A DNA stretch of 64,000 nucleotides from positions 2,294,001-2,358,000 of the forward strand of contig CAWDIH010000001.1 of NCBI GenBank assembly GCA_963802415.1, given 5' to 3'. Both the position numbers and the translations under genes were made by a program. The notes beneath the pieces are model-generated. The model worked only from the letters and a program-made list of their open reading frames with translations, ran no database searches and had not been told where the DNA came from. Below, piece after piece: positions 34,669-43,607 of the stretch. Source of the stretch: DATAES01 sp963802415. Lineage in GTDB: Bacteria > Actinomycetota > Acidimicrobiia > Acidimicrobiales > JACDCH01. The first letter of the stretch is position 1. The number at the start of each line of letters is the position of its first letter.

Positions 34669-36112
34669 TCCTGTCGCGTTCGGCACGGCCCGCGGTCGTT
34701 GGGTTCTCGTGGCTGCCGTCCTCGGCTCAGGAATCGCGTTCTTGGACGGATCAGTCGTCAACGCCGCGCTTCCGGCGATTGCCCTCGAGTTCAGCGCGGG
34801 GGTCGACGCGTTGCAGTGGACGCTGACCTCGTACCTGCTCACACAAGGATCACTGCTCGTGCTGGGCGGCAGCCTCGGCGACCTGTACGGCCGTCGTCGT
34901 GTCTTCGTGTACGGACTGGTGGGCTTTGCCTTCGCGTCGCTGCTCTGTGCTGTGTCGCAGAACCCGACCCAGCTCGAGATCGCGCGAGCGCTGCAGGGCG
35001 TGGCCGCGGCCGCACTGGTTCCGGGCAGTCTCGCCTTGCTGTCGTCGTCTTTCCGCGTCGAGGACCGCGGCCGTGCCATCGGCGCATGGTCGGGGCTCGC
35101 CGGCGTAGCCACGGCCGCAGCGCCCTTCCTCGGTGGCTGGCTCATCGACGCCGTCTCGTGGCGCCTGATCTTCGTGATCAACCTGCCCCTCGTCGTGGTG
35201 GCCGTCGTCATCACGATGAAGTGGGTGCCCGAGAGTCGCGACGACGAACAGGGCGTCCACATTGATGTCATTGGCGCGGCCACCTTGTCCATCGGACTCG
35301 CCGGTGTCGTCTACGCGCTGATCGAAGGCCCGGCCGGCGCGTCGACAGGTGTCGTCCTCGCCGCCGCAGTCGTAGGAGTCGCCGCGTTGATCGCCTTCGT
35401 CGTCGTGGAAGCGCGGCAAGAGCATCCGATGGTGCCGCTGACGCTCTTCAAGTCGAGGCAGTTCTCCGGCGCCAACCTCGTCACCGTGGCTGTCTATGCC
35501 GCGCTCGGCATCACGACCTTCCTCGTGGTCGTTGACCTGCAGGAGAACTTGGGTTACTCGGCGCTCGAGGCGGGCGCGGCGCTGCTGCCGGTCACTTTCA
35601 TCATGCTCGTGTTCTCGGCTCGGTCAGGCGCGCTCGCGCAGCGCATCGGCCCGCGCCTTCAGATGACGATCGGTCCCTTCATCGTTGCCGCGTCGCTCCT
35701 GCTGCTGTCCCGCATCGAGCCGGGGACCACGTACTGGGCGGGGGTCCTGCCCGGAATGATCGTGCTGGGGACCGGACTCGCGGTCACGGTCGCCCCGCTG
35801 ACCGCTGCGGTGCTGGCCGCAGTCGACGACCACCACATGGGTGTCGGTTCGGCCATCAACAACGCCGCCAGTCGCATCGCGTCGTTGCTCGCCATCGCCG
35901 TGTTGCCGGGAGTCGCCGGATTGGCCGACGATTTCGCCTCCGGCTACCGGAAGTCGCTCGTGATCGCGGCTGTGCTCGCCGTGGTCGGCGGGGTCATCGG
36001 CTGGATCACGATCCGCACCGCCACCCCCGTGCGATCGGTGCCCCATGTTCCCGTCGGGCCGTGCTGTCACGGGAGCGATGCCCGGCGGGCCGAAGGGACG
36101 CTCGCGGCCTGA
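34637..36112 (+). CDS. MFS drug exporter, EmrB/QacA (DHA2) type
   Basis: The protein of about 490 residues has about 14 membrane helices. GIAFLDGSVVNAALPAI (helix 1, motif D1 with Asp), LGGSLGDLYGRRRVFVYGL (motif A between helices 2 and 3) and LVPGSLALLSSSFRVEDRGR (helix 4 region) place it in the DHA2 drug:H+ antiporters. The first ATG overlaps the Ppx end by 32 bp; GTG 34655 is another start. The substrate is unknown. An extra hydrophilic tail (from about residue 465) contains little structure. Confidence 0.9.
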   Translation: MSTWRSVSVPDPVAFGTARGRWVLVAAVLGSGIAFLDGSVVNAALPAIALEFSAGVDALQWTLTSYLLTQGSLLVLGGSLGDLYGRRRVFVYGLVGFAFASLLCAVSQNPTQLEIARALQGVAAAALVPGSLALLSSSFRVEDRGRAIGAWSGLAGVATAAAPFLGGWLIDAVSWRLIFVINLPLVVVAVVITMKWVPESRDDEQGVHIDVIGAATLSIGLAGVVYALIEGPAGASTGVVLAAAVVGVAALIAFVVVEARQEHPMVPLTLFKSRQFSGANLVTVAVYAALGITTFLVVVDLQENLGYSALEAGAALLPVTFIMLVFSARSGALAQRIGPRLQMTIGPFIVAASLLLLSRIEPGTTYWAGVLPGMIVLGTGLAVTVAPLTAAVLAAVDDHHMGVGSAINNAASRIASLLAIAVLPGVAGLADDFASGYRKSLVIAAVLAVVGGVIGWITIRTATPVRSVPHVPVGPCCHGSDARRAEGTLAA

Positions 36113-36137
36113 CCTGCCATCCGAACTCCGGGTCGCC

Positions 36138-36157
36138 GTGGTCGCCATGGCGACCAC
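36138..36157. promoter_or_regulatory. Perfect 20-bp palindrome
   Basis: GTGGTCGCCATGGCGACCAC is a perfect palindrome, 26 bp after the MFS stop and 67 bp before the ABC transporter start. It may act as a terminator stem for the MFS gene or as an operator for the ABC genes. No loop and no T tract are present, which slightly favours a binding site. Confidence 0.45.
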
Positions 36158-36223
36158 CGCACCAACATTCGGTTGGGGGGGCCGCCATCCCACTTCCCAC
36201 GGACGTCCCTAACCTGATCGGTC

Positions 36224-37141
36224 TTGACCAACGAAACCGTGATCGAGGCGGCCCATCTCTCCAAACACTTCGGCGGCGTGCAGGCTGTGACCGATCTCAG
36301 CTTCACGGTCGACCGGGGTCAGGTGTGCGGGCTGCTCGGGCCGAACGGCGCTGGCAAGACCACCACCGTGCGGATGATGGTCGGCCTGATCCGCCCGGAC
36401 GCCGGTTCGGCCGCGCTGCTCGGGGAGGCGATGCGTCCTGGCAGCCCTGTCCTGCGCCGCGTCGGCCTGCTGGTCGAGAAGCCCGCCTTCGTCCCCTACC
36501 TGTCGGGAATGCGCAACCTCAGGCTCCACTGGTGCGCAGGCGGGGATGCGTGGCCGCCGCCCGCCCTGGACGAGGCGCTGGATCTCGCGGACCTCGGCTC
36601 CGCCATCGATCGCAAGGTGAAGGGCTATTCGCAAGGCATGCGTCAGCGCCTCGGTCTGGCCCAGGCGCTCATGAACCTGCCCGAGCTGCTCGTGCTCGAC
36701 GAACCCACCAACGGGCTGGACCCGGCGGAGACGCGCCGCATCCGAGTGGCGCTCGGTGAGATCTCGGCTCGAGGGACCACTGTCCTGCTGTCGAGTCATC
36801 TGCTCGCCGAGGTCGAGCAGGTGTGCACTCACGCGCTCGTCATCGATGGCGGCTCGTTGGTCGCCGCCGGAACCGTTGCCGACCTGGTCGGCTCGTCGCA
36901 CGCGGTCGAAGTCGAGGTGGACGACCCTGCGCGAGCGGCCGCCGTTCTCCGGAACGTCGACGGAGTGCTGGGTGTGCAACCCGTCGACCTGTCGAACCAT
37001 CACCTGGTCGTCGAGCTCGACGGCATCCCACGCGCGGACATCGTTCGCGCGCTGGTGCTGGCCGAAGTCGCCGTGGAGACGGTGATGCCGCGGCGGCGGC
37101 TCGAGGATGCGTATCTCTCGCTCGTCGAGCACGACGCATGA
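36224..37141 (+). CDS. ABC exporter ATP-binding protein
   Basis: The 305-residue ATPase has Walker A GPNGAGKTTTVRMMVG (about 40-55), the Q-loop region in VGLLVEKPAFVPYLSG, the ABC signature YSQGMRQRLGLAQAL (about 137) and Walker B LLVLDEPTNGLDP (about 155). The tail after residue 220 matches the CcmA/NatA-type C-terminal region. TTG 36224 is the first start and lacks a ribosome site, so a leaderless message or GTG 36238 is possible. Its stop overlaps the permease ATG. Confidence 0.92.
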   Translation: MTNETVIEAAHLSKHFGGVQAVTDLSFTVDRGQVCGLLGPNGAGKTTTVRMMVGLIRPDAGSAALLGEAMRPGSPVLRRVGLLVEKPAFVPYLSGMRNLRLHWCAGGDAWPPPALDEALDLADLGSAIDRKVKGYSQGMRQRLGLAQALMNLPELLVLDEPTNGLDPAETRRIRVALGEISARGTTVLLSSHLLAEVEQVCTHALVIDGGSLVAAGTVADLVGSSHAVEVEVDDPARAAAVLRNVDGVLGVQPVDLSNHHLVVELDGIPRADIVRALVLAEVAVETVMPRRRLEDAYLSLVEHDA

Positions 37142-37956
37142 TCCGCGTCGAATGGGTGCGCCAGACGCGCCGGATCCGCACATGGGCGTGCATCGCGCTA
37201 CTCGCCGCTGTGCCCATCATCATCACGGTCTCGAGCTACCTCGACCCGCCCGGCGAGCGTAGGTTCGACCTCAACCTCTTCACGATCCTCACGAGCAGCG
37301 GCATCAACGTCGGCGTCATCTCACTCGTCGTGATGGGCCAGTTCTTCCTCGTCGTCGTCGTCGCTGCCTTCGCAGGCGAAAGCGTGGCCGGCGAAGCCAC
37401 GTGGGGAACATTGCGTTACCTGCTCGTCCGGCCGGTCGGCAGGGTGCGACTCGTGCTCGCGAAGTTGACCGTTGCGTACGTCCTCACGCTCATAGCGGTC
37501 CTCACGATCGTGGGCGCCGGGTTGATCGCCGGCACGATCGCGTTCGGATGGCACGACGCCACTGCCATCCAGCAGACGCGGTTCTTCCCGCTGCCGGTGT
37601 CGGTTCCGGTCGGCGAAGCCTTGGGCCGGCTCGCACTCGCGTCCGGCTACGTCGCGCTCACGATGCTCGCCGTCGTCGCCATCGGCATCTTCCTGTCGAC
37701 GCTCACCGACTCGACCGCGGCTGCAGTCGTGAGCACCGTCGTGGTCGTCGTCGCGTCGCAGGTGCTCAGCGCGGTGCCGAGCTTGGGCTCGTTCAAGCCG
37801 TACCTGCTGACCCGGTACTGGGACGAGTGGCGCAACCTGTTCACGGGTGACACCACGCGCGACATGTACAAGGGCGTCGGGTCCGCTCTCGCGTTCACCC
37901 TCATCTTCACCGCGATCGCGCTGTGGCGCTTCCGCCGCAAGGACATCCTGTCCTGA
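37138..37956 (+). CDS. ABC-2 type permease
   Basis: The 272-residue membrane protein begins MIRVEWVRQTRRIRTWACIA and has six hydrophobic helices. GESVAGEATWGTLRYLLVRPVGR (about 80-102, abbreviated here) is the conserved loop that follows the second helix in ABC-2 permeases. It overlaps the ATPase gene by four bases (ATGA), so the two make one exporter. No substrate can be inferred. Confidence 0.9.
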   Translation: MIRVEWVRQTRRIRTWACIALLAAVPIIITVSSYLDPPGERRFDLNLFTILTSSGINVGVISLVVMGQFFLVVVVAAFAGESVAGEATWGTLRYLLVRPVGRVRLVLAKLTVAYVLTLIAVLTIVGAGLIAGTIAFGWHDATAIQQTRFFPLPVSVPVGEALGRLALASGYVALTMLAVVAIGIFLSTLTDSTAAAVVSTVVVVVASQVLSAVPSLGSFKPYLLTRYWDEWRNLFTGDTTRDMYKGVGSALAFTLIFTAIALWRFRRKDILS

Positions 37957-37983
37957 CCGACGGCGTTTTCGAACGGGATCGGT

Positions 37984-38547
37984 TCAGGTTTCGTCGAGCC
38001 ATGCGGGTGCATTGCCCACGAGAAACTCACTGACCGCGAGACAGCGGTCGAGCACGTCGCACAGCTGCTCTTCGTTCTTGTAGATGGCAGTGAGCGAGAC
38101 CTCGATGCGGGCCACGACGCTGAGGCTCCGCTCGGGCGCGTCCGTGACAGCCGCGAAGGAGTCGATGGCCGAGACCTCGAGCGGCAGCTCGGTCTCGCCG
38201 ATGCCGGCGAGGTCGGTCGCCAGCACCAGAAGGTCGGGACCCTTCGGCAACGGCGGCAACGTCCACGTGAACAGCAACGGGAAGTGGAAGGCGTCGGCCG
38301 GCTCGTCACCGTCGTTCAGCGACAGGACAGCGTCCTCGAACGACAGCAGTTGGCGAGGATCGATCTCGAGCGACAAGTGCAGGTCCAGCGGACCGTTGCA
38401 CGCCTCCTCGGGGTGGAGATCCACCTCCCACGCCTGCCGCAGCGAGTAGGTCTCGACGAAGTGCCGCTCGTCGTGGACGTGGAAACCGTGGTCGGCGGCA
38501 TGGTCTTTCAGGTCGGCCACGAAACCGGCGACATCAATGACCGCCAT
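37984..38547 (-). CDS. Conserved-looking hypothetical protein
   Basis: The 187-residue acidic protein begins MAVIDVAGFVADLKDHAADH and is rich in Trp, His and acidic residues, with DPRQLLSFEDAVLSLNDGD and TWTLPPLPKGPDLLVLATDL as recognisable blocks. There is no signal peptide or helix of membrane type. It is convergent with the ABC permease and divergent from the inositol-phosphatase-like gene (70 bp). Codon use agrees with a real gene. I recognise no family. Confidence 0.65.
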   Translation of the reverse strand: MAVIDVAGFVADLKDHAADHGFHVHDERHFVETYSLRQAWEVDLHPEEACNGPLDLHLSLEIDPRQLLSFEDAVLSLNDGDEPADAFHFPLLFTWTLPPLPKGPDLLVLATDLAGIGETELPLEVSAIDSFAAVTDAPERSLSVVARIEVSLTAIYKNEEQLCDVLDRCLAVSEFLVGNAPAWLDET

Positions 38548-38617
38548 ATCCCCCACAGCCTGCCACGCCTCGGCCCAGATTCCGCCCTCCCGGCGCGGCG
38601 CCTGCCACCATCGGTGC

Positions 38618-39358
38618 ATGGACGTGCATGCCGTGCTCGCCGAGGCGGGGGGAGCAGTCCAGGCGGCGCTGGGCAACCTCGAGGATTGGGGGCTCGCAGG
38701 AACGAAACCCGGTCAGTACCTGAGTGACCTCGCCGCCGACCGGGTTGCGGTCGATGTGTTGACCGGGCACGGGTTCGGGGTGCTGTCCGAGGAATCGGGA
38801 CGTCATCATCCCGAGCGCGCCGTCACCGTGGTCGTCGACCCGCTCGACGGATCGACGAACGCGTCGCGGGGGATCCCGTGGTTCGCCACCAGCCTGTGCG
38901 CCGTTGACGGGGAAGGCCCGCTCGCCTCGCGAGTCGTCAACCTTGTCAGCGGCACGACATACGTCGCCGAACGCAACGCCGGAGCCACCGTCGAGGGGAA
39001 GGCGCTTCACCCCTCGACTCATACATCTCTGGGCGAGTCGCTCGTCGCGCTGTCGGGGTTCCCACGGCGGTGGCTCGGTTGGAATCAGTACCGCGCCCTC
39101 GGAGCAGCCGCCCTCGATCTCTGCGCGGTCGCGAGCGGGGTCGTCGACGCCTACATCGACTGCAGTCGCGACGCGCACGGTCCGTGGGACTACCTCGGCG
39201 GCATGCTCGTGTGCACGGAAGCGGGCGGCGTCGTGATCGACGCGAACGACCGGTCGTTGGTCGTGCTAGAACACGACGCTCGTCGCACACCGATTGCCGC
39301 AGGCAATCCCGCCCTCCTCGCGGCTGTCGCCGACGCTCTCCGAGCGGTCGTCCGGTAA
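38618..39358 (+). CDS. Inositol monophosphatase-like phosphatase
   Basis: The 246-residue protein has the lithium-sensitive phosphatase signature. EESGRH (about 62) provides the first metal ligands. VVDPLDGSTNASRGIPW (about 72-88) is the D-P-L-D-G-S/T-N motif. PWDYLGGMLVCTEAGG (about 188) is the W-D-x-x-G-G end motif. It likely hydrolyses inositol phosphate, fructose bisphosphate or a nucleotide bisphosphate. The NUDIX gene follows after 16 bp, so they may be cotranscribed. Confidence 0.9.
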   Translation: MDVHAVLAEAGGAVQAALGNLEDWGLAGTKPGQYLSDLAADRVAVDVLTGHGFGVLSEESGRHHPERAVTVVVDPLDGSTNASRGIPWFATSLCAVDGEGPLASRVVNLVSGTTYVAERNAGATVEGKALHPSTHTSLGESLVALSGFPRRWLGWNQYRALGAAALDLCAVASGVVDAYIDCSRDAHGPWDYLGGMLVCTEAGGVVIDANDRSLVVLEHDARRTPIAAGNPALLAAVADALRAVVR

Positions 39359-39374
39359 CCCTTACCCTGAGCAG

Positions 39375-39879
39375 GTGATCGCGAGGATCCACCACTGGTT
39401 GTTGATGGTGTACAGGCGGCTGCCCGGCCGTCTGCGCCGGATCGTCGTGCGCATCGTCAGCCCGACGTTCTCAGTAGGCGCGATCTGTCTCATCGAGCGG
39501 GCCGACGGGCGAATCCTGCTGATCCGGCAGTCGTATCGAAGGCACTGGGGCTTGCCTGGCGGCCTGTTGCAACGCCGGGAGCATCCATCGGATGCGGCAC
39601 GGCGCGAGATCTTGGAAGAAGTCGGCATCGACGTGAAGCTCGTATCCGAGCCCGCAGTGGTGATCGACGCGACCCCGAAGCGAATCGACATCGTGTTTCG
39701 GGCGCGCCCAGTACCGCGACGCCGACGCGGGCCGGGCGCGGCCGAGCTCGGTCGAGATCGTCGAAGTCGGCTGGTTCGCGCCGACCGAGATGCCGGACCT
39801 GCAATGGGAGACGGCGCTGGCGCTCCAGGCGCTGGCGCGCGCCAGTCTCTCGCCGCCCGCTCGTCCCCTACCCGCGTAG
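39375..39879 (+). CDS. NUDIX hydrolase, frameshifted near 39710
   Basis: The first frame starts around VIARIHHWLLMVYRRLPGRL and holds the NUDIX box GLLQRREHPSDAARREILEE followed by VGI, with the full GX5EX7REUXEEXGU pattern. The second frame gives the ending VEIVEVGWFAPTEMPDL and is needed to complete the fold. Adding one CG dinucleotide in GGGCGCGCCCAG joins them as VFRARAQYRDAD. Total length is about 168 residues. Its substrate is a nucleoside diphosphate derivative of unknown kind. Confidence 0.82.
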
Positions 39880-39924
39880 GTCGCCATTCCTTGCACACGG
39901 AGGTGGATCGCTGTGGTGCCGGCC

Positions 39925-40842
39925 TCAGCCCGCGAGCGTCACCAGAGTGCGCAAATGACCCGGCAGGCACGGGTGACGCAGCTTGGTCAGCGCCTTGGCC
40001 TCGATCTGCCGGATTCGTTCGCGGGTGAGATCGAAACGGCGTCCGACCTCCTCGAGCGTCAGCGGCCGGTCGCACGTGAGGCCGAAGCGCAGACAGAGGA
40101 CATCGCGCTCGCGCTCGTCGAGGCGCTGGAGCGACGAACGGAGGGCGGCGGATTCGAGCGACTGTGTCGCCACTTCGTCCGGTGCACTTGCGGTGTGATC
40201 AGGCAACAGGTCCGACAGCTCCGCGTCGCCGTCCAGACCGACCAGCGCGGACAGAGACACGAGATCGGGTTCAATCCGTAGCGCGTCCTCGACCTTGTCG
40301 ATCGGGAAGCCGCTCTCGACCGCAAGCTCGGCCATCGTCGGCTCGCGTCCGAGCGTCTTGAGCAACTGCGCCGATGTGCGGGCGAGCACCGACAGTGCCT
40401 CACCGAGATGGGCCGGGACGCGGATCGTGCGGCTCTTGTCGGCGATGGCGCGTGTGATGCCTTGCCGGATCCACCATGTCGCGTACGTCGAGAACTTGAA
40501 TCCCTTGCGCCAGTCGAACTTCTCGACCGCACGCATCAGGCCGAGGTTGCCTTCCTGGATGAGGTCGAGCATCGGCAAACCCGCTGACTGGTAGCGCTTC
40601 GCGACGGACACGACGAGCCGAAGATTTGCCTCGATGAACCTCTGGCGCGCTGCGGCCGCGATGCGTCGATCTTGTGCGGTCGCATCGCCGGCGTTGCCGC
40701 GCTCGATCTTCTGCGCGAGGTCGATTTCCTCCGCGGCGGTGAGTAGCGGTTCCTTCCGAAGCTCGCCGAGATACTGCTGCACCAGATCTCGATCGCCGGA
40801 ACGATCGGACCGTTGCGCTGCTGTCGTGCTCCGGCCTGCCAT
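39925..40842 (-). CDS. RNA polymerase sigma factor, principal/group 2 sigma-70 (HrdB-like)
   Basis: The 305-residue protein has region 1.2 (DLVQQYLGELRKEPLLTAAE), region 2.1-2.4 (LIQEGNLGLMRAVEKFDWRK, then FSTYATWWIRQGITRAI), region 3 (ALSVLARTSAQLLKTLGREP) and region 4.2 (LTLEEVGRRFDLTRERIRQI, then EAKALTKLRHP). It lacks the long region 1.1, so it is either a group 2 sigma factor or a short principal one. ATG 40842 is chosen because AGGG lies 7 bases upstream. It is divergent from the DUF523 gene, 28 bp apart. Confidence 0.93.
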   Translation of the reverse strand: MAGRSTTAAQRSDRSGDRDLVQQYLGELRKEPLLTAAEEIDLAQKIERGNAGDATAQDRRIAAAARQRFIEANLRLVVSVAKRYQSAGLPMLDLIQEGNLGLMRAVEKFDWRKGFKFSTYATWWIRQGITRAIADKSRTIRVPAHLGEALSVLARTSAQLLKTLGREPTMAELAVESGFPIDKVEDALRIEPDLVSLSALVGLDGDAELSDLLPDHTASAPDEVATQSLESAALRSSLQRLDERERDVLCLRFGLTCDRPLTLEEVGRRFDLTRERIRQIEAKALTKLRHPCLPGHLRTLVTLAG

Positions 40843-40870
40843 CCTCATCCCTTGGGGGTAGGTTCGGTTC

Positions 40871-41344
40871 GTGGTCGAACGTAGTGCTGCCGCAGGCGCA
40901 GACCAGGGATCCCAACCCCCGTTGCTCGTGTCCGCGTGCCTGCTCGGCGTGCGCTGCAACCATCTCGGCGAAGCCAACACGCACGGCGCTGTCGTCGCGT
41001 TGCGGGCGACACATCGTGTTGTCCCCGTTTGTCCCGAGGCTGCTGGCGGATTGCCCACGCCGCGACGACGGGCGGAGCGTCAGTCGGACGGACGTGTGCG
41101 CGACGAGGACGGCAACGACGTCACGGAGTGGTTCGCACGTGGCGCGGCTCACGCCGTGCAACTCGCGGCTGCAACGCGCGCGCGACATGCGGTGCTGAAG
41201 GCGCGGTCACCGTCGTGCGGATGCCGCGAGATCTACGACGGCTCCTTCGAGGGGACCCGCGTTGTCGGCGAGGGGGTCACGGCCGAGGCGCTGCGACGCG
41301 CCGGCGTCGAGGTCGTTTCTGAGGAAGACGTTGGTCGCAGCTAG
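40871..41344 (+). CDS. DUF523 family protein
   Basis: The 157-residue protein has the DUF523 motifs LVSACLLGVRCNHLG (about 20), VVPVCPEAAGGLPTPRRRAE (about 50) and LKARSPSCGCREIYDGSF (about 108). The three cysteine-containing blocks suggest metal or iron-sulfur binding, with the biochemical role still unknown. GTG 40871 gives a nearly leaderless transcript, being 28 bp from the divergent sigma factor gene. Confidence 0.88.
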   Translation: MVERSAAAGADQGSQPPLLVSACLLGVRCNHLGEANTHGAVVALRATHRVVPVCPEAAGGLPTPRRRAERQSDGRVRDEDGNDVTEWFARGAAHAVQLAAATRARHAVLKARSPSCGCREIYDGSFEGTRVVGEGVTAEALRRAGVEVVSEEDVGRS

Positions 41345-41465
41345 TGCGGCGGACGGGGACTGCGCCACCGGGTGCCGCACGTGGCGCAACTCATGTGGAC
41401 GGCGTGGCCGACGAGATCGATCATGTCGACCCGCCCCGGCCGCCGGCACTTCGGGGGAGCGGTTG

Positions 41466-41690
41466 TCATGCAGTCCAGAGCGCGTGGATGAGCGGGCTCG
41501 CGAGCGACCGTTCGCGGACGCAGAGCGCGATGTGGAACGGTCGTAGGGCGGGCCTGACACCGAGCTCCGTGATGCGTTCGCGGAGCGCGCTCTTCTCGAG
41601 CACGAGCTTGGGGACGACCCCGACACCGCAGCCGCACGCATAGTTGCACAGCAGAGTTCGACGCTGGTGTGCCGGCTCGGCCGAGGGGAC
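41466..41690 (-). pseudogene. C-terminal fragment of a LysR-family regulator
   Basis: The minus-strand frame reads QRRTLLCNYACGCGVGVVPK then ITELGVRPALRPFHIALCVR and ends LASPLIHALWTA before TGA. This is the final part of a LysR effector-binding domain (GVGVVPK loop and closing helix). The DNA-binding half and most of the effector domain are absent; a stop codon closes the frame at the end of the AhpD-like gene. It is a gene remnant, suggesting that a LysR gene was cut when 41692-42306 or its neighbours came in. Confidence 0.55.
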
Positions 41691-41691
41691 G

Positions 41692-42306
41692 TCAGCCCGG
41701 CTCTACGAGTTGGCCGAGCCGGTACAGCCCGAACGAGTCGGCGAGGCGAACGATGAAGTTGAACAGGCACGCTGTCCAGACGGCCTCGACCAACTCGTCA
41801 TCGCTCCACCCGAGTTCCCGCAGGCGGTCGAGATCCCCGTCGTTGATCTTGTACGCCTCTGTGTCTATCCGGTGGACCAGAGCGAGAAGTTCGCGGTCGT
41901 TTGCATCGGCGAGTCCGCCGTCGACTGCGCTCCTCGCCGCCGCAATCACATCCGGGCTCGCGCCGATCATCTCCAGAAACAAGACGTGAGCATCCACGCA
42001 GTACGTGCAGCCAGCATCGCGAGCCACCACCGCTGCGATCAGCTCCTTTCGCTCCCGGGCAAGGACCCCTTCGGTGAAGATCGACCGGTACCCGGCCCAG
42101 AAGACGCGGAGATAGCTCGGCCGCGTGCTGGGGAGTTGGAACACGTCGGGGACGAAGCCAAGCCCGAAGTGATCTCGGATCGCCTCGTACAGTGCCTTCG
42201 TCTCCTGGGTCGCGCTGGACTCGCTGACGACAGGAAGCCGTAGGCCGGTGTCCGCCCCCGGACGCTTCTCATCGGTCGGAACTGGCCTTCCCGGCGTCGC
42301 TTTCAT
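41692..42306 (-). CDS. AhpD-like carboxymuconolactone decarboxylase (CxxC type)
   Basis: The 204-residue protein has the AhpD core with ELIAAVVARDAGCTYCVDAH (about 90-109), giving the redox CxxC pair and the following His. It belongs to the peroxidase-related branch of the CMD family, unlike the two CMD-like proteins at 7.7 and 10.5 kb, which lack the cysteines. The segment DVFQLPSTRPSYLRVFWAGY is also characteristic. It is followed on the same strand by the LysR remnant and preceded 20 bp away by the questin-oxidase-like gene. Confidence 0.88.
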   Translation of the reverse strand: MKATPGRPVPTDEKRPGADTGLRLPVVSESSATQETKALYEAIRDHFGLGFVPDVFQLPSTRPSYLRVFWAGYRSIFTEGVLARERKELIAAVVARDAGCTYCVDAHVLFLEMIGASPDVIAAARSAVDGGLADANDRELLALVHRIDTEAYKINDGDLDRLRELGWSDDELVEAVWTACLFNFIVRLADSFGLYRLGQLVEPG

Positions 42307-42326
42307 CACAGATAACGTAGTCCGGG

Positions 42327-43458
42327 TCACTTCGATTTTGCAAGGTTCTGCTTCTGTTCTAGAAGGTCTAGTCGTACGTTGAACGTTGGGCGGTCCCATG
42401 GCGGCAGCTGCGCCACGACGTGATGGGCGGCGAGTACGTAGACGGGATCGGGACGAACCGCGTATTCGCGGGCGCACGCCTCGGTGAACTTCAGCGCGTG
42501 GACGTCTTGATGCTCCACCGCCTCAGCGACCACCTCGGCGATGGTCGGCACATCTCCCGGTTCCGGGGCGGCGACTTGTCTGTGAGCCGGAGATGGCGTG
42601 AACACGCTCACGATCGCTGCTCCCACCTGCCAGAGCCGCGCGTACACGAGGTCTCGAGCAGGCACCGGCAGCACGGGCAGCAATGTGCGCGCCGCCGCGA
42701 TAGGGGTCACCATGTGCACCAGCGGCACGGCGAACACTTCCGGGTGGGCGAGCATCGTTCGGCAGAAGGCCGCACTGAGGTTGCTCAGCGCGGCATCGGT
42801 GCCGGCGGGCGGCCCTAATGCGTCGACTGCGCCGGGGTAATCGCGCAACTCACCCATCCGGGCGAACGAGCCTGCTTCGATCAACGACCACGGCTCGCGC
42901 GGCCGCGGCAACCGCGAGACCGCTTCTTCGACCGAGAGCCGGCCGTGGAGTTCTGGCTGTCCCGGCAGCGTCTTGAACGCGGCCGCCCAAAATGCAAGTC
43001 CTTTGGCCAACTCTCCCGTTAGCAGCGCGGATCCGGTCTGGTCGACGGGCATCGCCCGTACCGCGTGCGCCCACGCGGAGCAGGCCATGAGTCAGGCCGC
43101 CGCCGTAGCCCGGCAACAGCACCGGCACCCACCTTCCCACGACGTCCTGCCACCGCTCGCTCTCGAGTTCCCGATCGAACAGGTCGGCCCAGTCGCCGAC
43201 GCGGGACGCGTCGCCCAGCGCGGGCCCCCAGCTGCTCTCGTCCCGAGCGTCCAGACGAGCCGATCTCCGCGGCACCTCCAGAGGCTGGTGCCGCAACTTG
43301 TACTGCTCGGCCCACGCTGCCACGAGGTCGTCGTGGCCAAGCATGCTGAGCACCTCTGCTCCCATAGGGCCGTGAAACGCGAACCCGGGAACATCCAGGT
43401 ACCCCCAGCCGTCGAACCGCTCGAGAGCGTCGTTGAGGGCGTCAGATCGGCTGGTCAT
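42327..43458 (-). CDS. Questin oxidase-like protein (DUF4243), frameshifted near 43055
   Basis: Two frames give about 376 residues. The N-terminal one has DGWGYLDVPGFAFHGPMGAE and LLPGYGGGLTHGLLR; the second continues AHAVRAMPVDQTGSALLTGE and FWAAAFKTLPGQPELHG, ending LNL-like near QKQNLAKSK. The G-x-x-H-G-L/H-A-V-R pattern matches the questin oxidase (PF14027) family, which includes fungal Baeyer-Villiger-type ring-opening enzymes. Deleting one G in GTGGGCG restores the frame and the length becomes divisible by three. AAGGAG precedes ATG 43458. It is divergent from the TetR gene, with shared operators in between. Confidence 0.82.
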
Positions 43459-43519
43459 CACTGCAGCTCCTTCGTGACATGTGCTGGGAGGCATTTCGGT
43501 ACAGCGGCCCGCTGGTGTG

Positions 43520-43558
43520 TGAACGCGTGTTCATAGCTGTATCGTGAACGGCAGTTCA
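43520..43558. promoter_or_regulatory. Tandem TetR-type operators O1 and O2
   Basis: Two copies of TGAAC-N4-GTTCA occur: TGAACGCGTGTTCA at 43520-43533 and TGAACGGCAGTTCA at 43545-43558. Their centres are 25 bp apart. They lie in the divergent promoter of the questin-oxidase-like and TetR genes, 62 bp upstream of the former. The local TetR is the obvious ligand. Confidence 0.75.
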
Positions 43559-43607
43559 TAGCAAGATGACAGATGTCACGGTCTGAGGCAGTGGGAATGG
43601 CTAGGTT

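Noticed and set aside
36138..36157. Perfect 20-bp palindrome considered as a terminator with exciting symmetry
   Set aside because: Kept only as a feature; one isolated palindrome has no further support and may be chance or a simple stem.
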